This document shows positions 1 through 5,390 of a DNA stretch of 6,241 nucleotides, in pieces (the stretch's first letter is position 1; each line of letters opens with the position of its first letter). This DNA comes from Carnobacterium_A sp036639135 (lineage in GTDB: Bacteria > Bacillota > Bacilli > Lactobacillales > Carnobacteriaceae). The stretch covers positions 1 through 6,241 of the forward strand of contig JAVWJE010000099.1 of assembly GCA_036639135.1 (NCBI GenBank). The letters are read 5' to 3'. The notes under the pieces were generated by a model. That model had not been told where the DNA came from. It did not search any database and worked only from the letters and a program-made list of their open reading frames with translations. The position numbers and the translations under genes were made by a program.

Positions 1-1950
1 TCCTAATTGATTTAATGATTCAGCTAACTTAGAAGCTGCTTGCCCGCCAAATTGGATTATAACACCAATAGGCTTTTCTAAACGGATCACATTCATAACA
101 TCTTCCAGTGTTATTGGCTCGAAATACAATTTATCAGAAACTAAAAAATCAGTTGAAACCGTTTCAGGATTATTATTTAACACAATTGCTTCATATCCAG
201 CTTTCTGGATGGCTTTTATGGAATGAAAAACGGCATGTTCAAATTCTATTCCTTGTCCGATTCGTGTTGGTCCAGAACCTAAAATTAAAATGGACTCTTT
301 AGACGTTGGAATGCTTTCATTTTCTTCCTCATAAGTACTGTAATAACCAGGAATTTTTGTTTCACATTCTTGCGAATAAGGACCTAGTTGCTTATACACA
401 GGACCTAGAGCATTTTCGTAGCGAAACGTTCCAACTTTTTGTGAAGTGGTCTCCCATAATAAAGCAATAAACTCGTCAGAAAAGCCATAAGACTTAGCGT
501 AAGCTAATTTTTCAACATTAAAAAGATGGTTTCTTAACTCTTTTTCGATTTCAATAATATGAGCTAACTTATCCAGGAAAAACAAGTCAATGTGAGTATC
601 TTTTGCTAGTTTCTCAATGGGGTAATCTCTGCGAATAATTTCAGCTAAATAGAATAAGCGATTATCTTGAGCGTGAATCACTTTTTGAAATACTTCTTCA
701 TCTGTAGCAAGAGCTATTTCTTCTAAAAAGATATGGGAAACACCAATCTCTAAAGAACGAACAGCCTTTAATAAAGATTCTTCTAGTGTTCGACCAAATG
801 ACATCGTTTCACCAGTGGATTTCATTTGCAGACCTAATTCTCTGTCTCCTTGTTCAAATCTGTCAAAAGGCCAACGTGGTACTTTTGAAACGATGTAATC
901 CATAGCTGGTTCAAATTCAGAACAAAATTGTTCTGTTCCTGGTTTTTTTATTTCATCTAGAGTCATTCCTACAGCTATTTTTGATACCGTTCTTTCAATC
1001 GGGTTCCCCGTTGCTTTACTAGCTAACGCTGATGAAAGACTTGTACATTGGTTTACTCCAAGAATAAAATAATCTAAAGTAACGGGGTCTAAAGCAAACC
1101 GTATCGTACAACTTCCTTCCATTTTCAATGCGCGAATGATTTTTAAGGAAGCATCACGTAGCATTTGATGCTGTTTATCCGTTAATGTTTGGCTTGGAGC
1201 AAAAATAATGGAGTCTCCTGTATGTATTCCGACAGGGTCAAAATGTTCTAAAGTACAACTAATCATCGCATGGTCTTTTTTATCACGAATCACTTCGTAT
1301 TCTACTTCTTTATACCCCGTGCGATTCATTTCAATGAAACACTTATTAATAGGAGAACGCACTAAGCTTTTACTTACTGCTGACATTAACTCTGCTGTAT
1401 TTTTGCAACTTACTTTAGTGGATCCCATTTTGTTACTCATTGTCATGACCAACAAAGGAAAGGTCACTTTTTCAGAAAAAAGAACCGCTTCTTGGACTGT
1501 CTGGACAACCGAACTTTCTAATGTTGGTTCATTTAATTTTTCCATTAGTTTTTTAAATAAATCGGGGTACTCTGTTGTTTTAATGGCTTCTAATTTTGTT
1601 CCTAACAACTCAATTCCTAACTCATCTAACAAGCCCGAATCCGCTAACTCCATTGTGGCATTTAAAGATGTTCGTCCACCTAAAGTTGGAATAAGAGCAT
1701 CTGGACGTTCTTTTCGTAAGATCTTAGAAATAAACTCTAACGTAAGAGGCTCAATGTAAACACGATCAGCAATCCCTTTATCTGTCATAATGGATGCGGG
1801 GTTGGAATTAATTAAAATGACTTCATAGCCTTCTTCTTTAAGCGATAAACAAGCTTGGGTTCCTGCATAATCAAATTCTGCAGATTGTCCAATGACGATA
1901 GGACCTGAACCTATCACTACTATTTTAGTCAAATCTGTGCGTTTAGTCAT
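1..1950 (-). CDS. carB: Carbamoyl-phosphate synthase large subunit (CarB/PyrAB), 3'-truncated by window edge, degenerate first ATP-grasp site
   Basis: The frame starts at ATG 1950-1948 and stays open for 650 codons to position 1. The usual length is about 1060 residues, so roughly 60% is present. The family's large subunit makes carbamoyl phosphate from bicarbonate, ammonia and two ATP in the cytoplasm, for pyrimidine and arginine synthesis. Visible in order: N-terminal pre-ATP-grasp fold (residues 1-120, GSGPIVIGQSAEFDYAGTQA at 14-33), first ATP-grasp domain (about 128-400), oligomerisation domain (about 400-550), and the start of the second synthetase half (GSGPTRIGQGIEF at 558-570, FGGQ at 634-637). 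The family call is certain from these blocks and from HTGDSI and SSALASKATG. Catalytic residues of the first site are mostly gone: by recalled alignment with E. coli CarB, R129 is Pro, R169 is Met, the glycine loop is replaced (171-180), E208 is Met, Q285 is Arg, E299 is Gly and R303 is Cys. E215, H243 and N301 remain. The start overlaps the carA stop (ATGA), with AGAAGG about 9 nt upstream. There is no internal stop or frameshift. Activity is doubtful; identity is not. Confidence 0.95.
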   Translation of the reverse strand, partial: MTKRTDLTKIVVIGSGPIVIGQSAEFDYAGTQACLSLKEEGYEVILINSNPASIMTDKGIADRVYIEPLTLEFISKILRKERPDALIPTLGGRTSLNATMELADSGLLDELGIELLGTKLEAIKTTEYPDLFKKLMEKLNEPTLESSVVQTVQEAVLFSEKVTFPLLVMTMSNKMGSTKVSCKNTAELMSAVSKSLVRSPINKCFIEMNRTGYKEVEYEVIRDKKDHAMISCTLEHFDPVGIHTGDSIIFAPSQTLTDKQHQMLRDASLKIIRALKMEGSCTIRFALDPVTLDYFILGVNQCTSLSSALASKATGNPIERTVSKIAVGMTLDEIKKPGTEQFCSEFEPAMDYIVSKVPRWPFDRFEQGDRELGLQMKSTGETMSFGRTLEESLLKAVRSLEIGVSHIFLEEIALATDEEVFQKVIHAQDNRLFYLAEIIRRDYPIEKLAKDTHIDLFFLDKLAHIIEIEKELRNHLFNVEKLAYAKSYGFSDEFIALLWETTSQKVGTFRYENALGPVYKQLGPYSQECETKIPGYYSTYEEENESIPTSKESILILGSGPTRIGQGIEFEHAVFHSIKAIQKAGYEAIVLNNNPETVSTDFLVSDKLYFEPITLEDVMNVIRLEKPIGVIIQFGGQAASKLAESLNQLG

Positions 1951-3032
1951 ATTCTCTTACCTTCTTTCCAAGAATCGACCAAGTCCATAAATTGATCAAA
2001 TAAATATTTTGTATCATGAGGTCCTGGTGAACTATCTGGATTAAATTGCACACTGAACCAAGGATAATGAAGGTGTTTTATTCCTTCAACAGACCCACCA
2101 TTTAATTCGACATGAGTGATTGCTAGATTTGTTTGATCAATAGAGTCATAATCGACTAAAAACCCATGATTTTGCGTTGTTAAATAAAAATTTCCTGAGA
2201 CTAATTCTTTTACTGGGAGGTTTAGTCCTCTATGTCCTACTTTCATTTTAACGACACTACAGCCATTAGCTAATGCTATTAATTGGTGGCCTAAACCTGT
2301 TCCAAATATAGGGATTTTACTTTGAATGGTTTCAATCATCTTTAAAACATGAGGCAAATCATTAGGATTACCAGGGCCGTTAGTTAACAGAATCCCATCA
2401 GGTTCTAAATTTATAATAGATTCAGCAGATGTATCGTAAGGCAGTACGGTAACATGACAATCTCTTTTATTTAATTCTTTTAATAGGCTATGTTTCAATC
2501 CAAAATCAATGACAATTATATTTCGTCCATTTCCTGGACTAACGTATGCTCTAGATGTGGATACTTGCGCTACTTGTTGAATAGGCAAAACCGTCGCTTT
2601 CAATTGATCAAAAGCATGGTTAAAATCATCTTGAGTATCGACAATGGTTCCACGCATCACGCCTTTTTCTTGAAGAAGATGCATTAATTTCCGGGTATCG
2701 ACACCCATTATTCCTGGAATTTTTTTATTTTTTAAAAATTCATCTAAATTCATGTGGCTATGCCAATTTGAAGGTACACGTGCAAATTCTTTAACAATAA
2801 CGGCTTTACAAGTCGGCTCAATCGATTCATAATCATTCCGGTTGATTCCTGTATTTCCAATCGAAGGGTAATTAAAAACAATCATTTGACCATTGTAAGA
2901 TTGGTCTGTAATGATTTCTTGATACCCAGTCATTCCGGTTGTAAATACCACTTCTCCAATGGTATCAATTAAAGAACCAAATCCTTTTCCTTTAAAGATT
3001 GACCCATCTTCTAATAGCAGTATTCGATCCAT
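1947..3032 (-). CDS. carA: Carbamoyl-phosphate synthase small subunit (CarA/PyrAA), glutaminase triad missing
   Basis: This 361-residue protein has normal length for the family, whose role is to hydrolyse glutamine and pass ammonia to CarB. The N-terminal CarA domain (1-150) carries GEVVFTTGMTGYQEI (26-40) and IPGIMGVDTRKL (105-116). The C-terminal class I glutamine amidotransferase domain (about 170-352) keeps NGPG (218-221), LGHQL (247-251), GHRG (266-269), TQNHGF (286-291) and SPGPHD (335-340). The nucleophile elbow, normally G-I-C-L-G-H-Q, reads GTGLGHQ, so Cys is Gly246 (codon GGT at 2297-2295). The normal QYHPEASPGP reads QFNPDSSPGP, so the catalytic His is Asn331 and Glu is Asp333. NGPGDP is NGPGNP, and NHPVK is NLPVK. 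Glutamine hydrolysis is therefore not expected. AAAGGAG lies 8 nt before the ATG. The gene follows pyrC by 2 nt and overlaps carB by ATGA, so translational coupling is likely. Expression should follow the PyrR attenuators upstream. Confidence 0.96.
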   Translation of the reverse strand: MDRILLLEDGSIFKGKGFGSLIDTIGEVVFTTGMTGYQEIITDQSYNGQMIVFNYPSIGNTGINRNDYESIEPTCKAVIVKEFARVPSNWHSHMNLDEFLKNKKIPGIMGVDTRKLMHLLQEKGVMRGTIVDTQDDFNHAFDQLKATVLPIQQVAQVSTSRAYVSPGNGRNIIVIDFGLKHSLLKELNKRDCHVTVLPYDTSAESIINLEPDGILLTNGPGNPNDLPHVLKMIETIQSKIPIFGTGLGHQLIALANGCSVVKMKVGHRGLNLPVKELVSGNFYLTTQNHGFLVDYDSIDQTNLAITHVELNGGSVEGIKHLHYPWFSVQFNPDSSPGPHDTKYLFDQFMDLVDSWKEGKRI

Positions 3033-3034
3033 AC

Positions 3035-4333
3035 TCAGCGCTCCTTTTTATAAACAACTTTACCATCAACAATGGTCATCATTGTTGTCCCTCTTACTTT
3101 CCAACCAATAAATGGTGTGTTTGTAGCTTTTGATAAAAAATCTTTAGCCAGAATGGCTTCTGTATTATTTAAATCAAATAAAGCAATGTCCGCTGGATAA
3201 CCCACTTTAAGTACACCTGTATTTAAACCGAAAACAGTTGCTGGTTTAATGGTTAACCAGTTGACTAACTGAGATAACGTTACAATGCCAGGCTCTACTA
3301 AAAAGGTATAAAGCAATGAAAAGGCCGTTTCACTTCCTATAATGCCAAAAGGAGACCCAATCATTCCACCACTTTTTTCTTCTTTTGTATGTGGCGCATG
3401 GTCAGTTGCTATCATATTGATTGTACCATCTAATAGACCTAAAATCAGAGCTTCTTGGTCTTTTTTGCTTCTTAATGGTGGATTCATTTTATAAATACTT
3501 GTGTCTGTGGGAATATCCTCTTCTGATAGCAATAAATGGTGTGGAGAGACCTCTGCCGTGACATTTATTCCCGCACGTTTTGCATCTCTTATTACTCGTA
3601 CACTTTCTTTTGTGGAGACATGACAGACATGATAATGCGCACCGGTGGCTTCACTGAGTAAGACATCTCTAGCAATTTGACTTGCTTCAGTAACGCTTAA
3701 GATACCAGGTAAGCCTAACTCTTTATTGCGAACTCCTTCATGCATCACACCATCAAAAAGAAGTGAATCATCTTCAGTGTGAGCCACAACCGTAGTATTG
3801 TTTTTTGCAGCTTCTTTCATAGCTAGATACATCGTTCCTGCCGTTTGTACGCCTACTCCATCATTTGTAAAAGCAAATGCTCCTGCCGCTAACAACGCTT
3901 GTTGATCGGTTAGCTGATTGCTCTTTAGTCCTGTGGTAATGGGCGCATACTGCAAAACGCGGATAACAGCATCTGTTTTTATTTTTGCTTGAATTTCCAT
4001 CAAGTTTTCAACCGTATCTGGAACTGGGTTTACGTTAGGCATCGCGCAAATAGTGGTAAATCCACCTCTTGCTGCAGCGATTGTTCCTGTTTTAATGGTC
4101 TCTTTATCCGAAAATCCAGGTTCCCTTAAATGAACATGGACATCGATTAAACCTGGGGTCATTAACGCTCCTTTTGCATCAATCAGGTCACTAATTTGCA
4201 TATCTTTAGCTGGAGACAATTTTTGTCCAATCCCAATAGAGTGGATAATACTTTTATCTAGTATAATCTCAGTAGGAACGACTTGTCCATTTTCACTTAG
4301 TGTCATTGCGTTTTTTATCCATATTGCCATCAT
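3035..4333 (-). CDS. pyrC: Dihydroorotase (PyrC)
   Basis: This zinc enzyme closes carbamoyl-aspartate to dihydroorotate, step three of de novo pyrimidine synthesis, in the cytoplasm. The protein is 432 residues, close to the usual 425-430 of class I dihydroorotases. All expected active-site residues are visible: the HxH metal pair H66/H68 in DVHVHLREPG with substrate Arg70, N100 in AMPN, D158 in FTNDGVGV, H185 in VVAHTED, H238 in YHVCHVST, N284 in KMNPPLRS, and D311 with H315 in ATDHAPHT. It looks fully functional, unlike carA and carB downstream. Two ATGs are adjacent (4333 and 4330). The ribosome binding sequence GTGAGGG is only about 3-4 nt from the first and 6-7 nt from the second, so translation may start at 4330 (MAIWIKNAM), one residue shorter. 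It follows a PyrR attenuator instead of the usual pyrB gene. Confidence 0.97.
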   Translation of the reverse strand: MMAIWIKNAMTLSENGQVVPTEIILDKSIIHSIGIGQKLSPAKDMQISDLIDAKGALMTPGLIDVHVHLREPGFSDKETIKTGTIAAARGGFTTICAMPNVNPVPDTVENLMEIQAKIKTDAVIRVLQYAPITTGLKSNQLTDQQALLAAGAFAFTNDGVGVQTAGTMYLAMKEAAKNNTTVVAHTEDDSLLFDGVMHEGVRNKELGLPGILSVTEASQIARDVLLSEATGAHYHVCHVSTKESVRVIRDAKRAGINVTAEVSPHHLLLSEEDIPTDTSIYKMNPPLRSKKDQEALILGLLDGTINMIATDHAPHTKEEKSGGMIGSPFGIIGSETAFSLLYTFLVEPGIVTLSQLVNWLTIKPATVFGLNTGVLKVGYPADIALFDLNNTEAILAKDFLSKATNTPFIGWKVRGTTMMTIVDGKVVYKKER

Positions 4334-4457
4334 TATCCCTCACTAGCTTCATTTTTTTGTTTTCTAAAACCGCTTCTCATTTTGAATTATTCAGCATACC
4401 TTATTAAGTTAAATCTCTCTTCATTACCATTATTTTTATATCCCTATCCGTTTTTTG
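4334..4457 (-). other. Untranslated leader of pyrC, no pyrP or pyrB
   Basis: This AT-rich stretch between the attenuator terminator and pyrC has no coding region of any size. A 15-codon frame (ATG 4380 to TAA 4335-4333, peptide MRSGFRKQKNEASEG) ends in TAATG, overlapping the first pyrC ATG by one base, but it has no visible ribosome binding site. The pyrC ribosome binding site GTGAGGG lies at about 4343-4337. The usual occupants of this place, the uracil permease and aspartate carbamoyltransferase genes, are absent. Confidence 0.6.
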
Positions 4458-4501
4458 ATAAATAAAAGAACCCAAAAGTTTAATGGAGACTTTTGGGTTC
4501 T
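4458..4501 (-). terminator. Intrinsic terminator of the pyrR-pyrC attenuator
   Basis: A perfect 13-bp hairpin has arms 4501-4489 (AGAACCCAAAAGU) and 4479-4467, with a 9-nt loop and a following UUUUAUUUAU tract (complement of 4467-4458). It sits downstream of the second PyrR hairpin and about 125 nt before pyrC. With PyrR engaged it would block read-through into pyrC-carA-carB while leaving pyrR transcribed. Confidence 0.92.
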
Positions 4502-4556
4502 ATCTTTTTACTACTATGAGCTAATAAAGAGGCTGTAGTAAAATGTAGTAGTGACC
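4496..4556 (-). promoter_or_regulatory. Antiterminator structure, between pyrR and pyrC
   Basis: A perfect 9-bp stem UUUUACUAC (4543-4535) with GUAGUAAAA (4514-4506) is extended by CUA/UAG (4551-4549 with 4502-4500) and GGU/ACC (4556-4554 with 4498-4496). The GGU strand is shared with the PyrR hairpin, and the ACC strand is inside the 5' arm of the terminator, so the three structures are mutually exclusive. The outer pairs are short and this fold is less certain than the terminator. Confidence 0.65.
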
Positions 4557-4591
4557 TTTTCACGTCTCTCTGGACTCAATTAAAATTTCAC
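4551..4591 (-). promoter_or_regulatory. PyrR-binding hairpin (anti-antiterminator), between pyrR and pyrC
   Basis: The transcript carries GAGUCCAGAGAGACGUG (4577-4561), with the GUCCAGAGAGAC core at 4575-4564 matching the PyrR loop consensus. GUC/GAC form the upper stem. UUUU/AAAA and GUGA/UCAC (4591-4588 with 4554-4551) form a lower stem interrupted by a small internal loop. It starts about 7 nt after the pyrR stop and controls everything from pyrC on. Confidence 0.85.
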
Positions 4592-4597
4592 ATTCAT

Positions 4598-5146
4598 TTA
4601 ATTTAATTTTTGAATTAAAACATGATCTTCACCGTCAATTTCTTGAACAGCAACTTTTATTTGTTCTTCTAACGAAGTTGGGATATTCTTTCCAACAAAA
4701 TCGGCACGAATTGGCAACTCTCTGTGTCCTCTATCTACTAAAACGGCTAAAGATATTTTCATTGGTCTTCCAATGTCCATTAAGGCATCTAAAGCAGCAC
4801 GAATGGTGCGTCCTGTAAACAAGACATCATCGATTAAAATAACTTGTTTGCCTTCAATACTAACAGGAATACTCGAACCTTTTATTTTAGGCTCACGATT
4901 GTCACTCGTATGAACGTCATCACGATACAATGAAATATCTATTTCTCCCACTGGCACAGATACCTCTTCTAGTTCTTTCATTCTATTAGCAATGCGCTGA
5001 GCAAGATAGATTCCTCTCGTTTTTATTCCAATAAGAACGAGATCTTCTAATCCTTTATTTTGTTCAATGATTTCATACGTAATACGTGTTAACGCACGTT
5101 TCATTGCCGCTCCATCAACTACTTCTACTTCAGATTTAAATACCAT
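4598..5146 (-). CDS. pyrR: PyrR, pyrimidine operon RNA-binding attenuation regulator / uracil phosphoribosyltransferase
   Basis: PyrR binds UMP (or UTP), then the anti-antiterminator hairpin of pyr leader RNAs, and promotes termination. Many members also make UMP from uracil and PRPP. The protein is 182 residues, normal for the family. The type I phosphoribosyltransferase PRPP motif VILIDDVLFTGRT is at 102-114 with both aspartates present. MKRALTRITYEIIE (15-28) and VLVDRGHRELPIRADFVGK (135-153) are typical PyrR blocks that include the basic RNA-contacting region. Start ATG 5146 is supported by AAAGGAG five nt upstream. It is the first gene after the promoter and leader attenuator. A second PyrR-binding hairpin begins only about 7 nt beyond its stop codon, so the protein's likely targets lie on both sides of its own gene. 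Nothing in the sequence looks degraded. Confidence 0.97.
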   Translation of the reverse strand: MVFKSEVEVVDGAAMKRALTRITYEIIEQNKGLEDLVLIGIKTRGIYLAQRIANRMKELEEVSVPVGEIDISLYRDDVHTSDNREPKIKGSSIPVSIEGKQVILIDDVLFTGRTIRAALDALMDIGRPMKISLAVLVDRGHRELPIRADFVGKNIPTSLEEQIKVAVQEIDGEDHVLIQKLN

Positions 5147-5205
5147 GTTTTTCTCCTTTAAAGATAAAGTTGTGTCTTTCTTATTCTTATGAACAAATCT
5201 GTTTT

Positions 5206-5241
5206 AAAAAATACCCTCTCACCTATTTGGTAAGAGGGCAT
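5206..5241 (-). terminator. Intrinsic terminator of the pyrR leader attenuator
   Basis: A hairpin with arms 5240-5229 (UGCCCUCUUACC) and 5223-5212 (GGUGAGAGGGUA) forms 12 pairs including two G-U, with one extra A-U pair possible, around a 5-nt loop. It is followed at once by a run of U (complement of 5211-5206). It lies about 60 nt before the pyrR ATG and overlaps the antiterminator, so it is conditional rather than a gene-end terminator. Confidence 0.88.
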
Positions 5242-5311
5242 CCAGAGAAATCTGTTTGTTACTATTTAAAAATAATAACAAACAGTCACTCATACGTGTA
5301 TGCTCCTTCTT
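5232..5311 (-). promoter_or_regulatory. Antiterminator structure, leader of pyrR
   Basis: The RNA strand AAGAAGGAGCAU (5311-5300) can pair with AUGCCCUCUU (5241-5232), with two bulged A residues. This closes over a strong inner hairpin of about 15 bp (arms 5285-5271 and 5266-5252, one G-U pair). The structure competes with the PyrR hairpin on one side and uses the 5' arm of the terminator on the other, which is the standard pyr attenuation switch. Pairing was worked out by eye. Confidence 0.75.
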
Positions 5312-5337
5312 AGTCTCACAGGACTGGAATTAAAGGA
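5304..5337 (-). promoter_or_regulatory. PyrR-binding hairpin (anti-antiterminator), leader of pyrR
   Basis: The transcript reads AGUCCUGUGAGACU at 5325-5312, which fits the PyrR binding-loop consensus ARUCCNGNGAGGU closely (GAGA in place of GAGG). AGUC and GACU form the upper stem. UCCUU (5337-5333) and AAGGA (5308-5304) form the lower stem. When UMP-bound PyrR holds this hairpin, the AAGGAGCAU strand cannot join the antiterminator, so the terminator forms and the operon is shut down. Confidence 0.85.
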
Positions 5338-5361
5338 TTTCTTCATTTACTTCTACTCAAG

Positions 5362-5390
5362 ACTTTACCTTGTTGATTTCAAAAAGTCAA
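5362..5390 (-). promoter_or_regulatory. Sigma-A type promoter for the pyr operon
   Basis: On the minus strand TTGACT (5390-5385) and TAAAGT (5367-5362) are separated by exactly 17 nt. The -35 differs from TTGACA by one base, and the -10 from TATAAT by two. Transcription should begin near 5355, about 18 nt before the PyrR-binding hairpin, leaving a leader of roughly 210 nt ahead of pyrR. The -35 box overlaps the rluD stop codon. This is a sequence-pattern call only. Confidence 0.7.

Noticed and set aside
108..302. 64-codon plus-strand frame
   Set aside because: Antisense to conserved carB sequence (start of the second synthetase half); no independent support.
1208..1759. 183-codon open frame on the plus strand
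   Set aside because: It lies wholly antisense to the clear carB frame, has no recognisable domain or good ribosome binding site, and is best explained as a shadow of carB.
1..1950. Reading carB as a pseudogene
   Set aside because: All 650 visible codons are open with no frameshift, and start signals are normal. The loss is of catalytic residues only, so it is annotated as a CDS with doubtful activity.
2490..2687. 65-codon plus-strand frame
   Set aside because: Antisense to the middle of carA; no family resemblance.
4404..4448. Possible remnant of the pyrB C-terminus in the pyrC leader (minus-strand frame ending IKIMVMKRDLT then TAA)
   Set aside because: It faintly resembles the VRMAVLKRAL tail common in PyrB, but the match is about ten residues and only a few identities, and it begins right after the terminator U tract. 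Too short to separate from chance; a pairwise search against PyrB tails of close relatives would decide.
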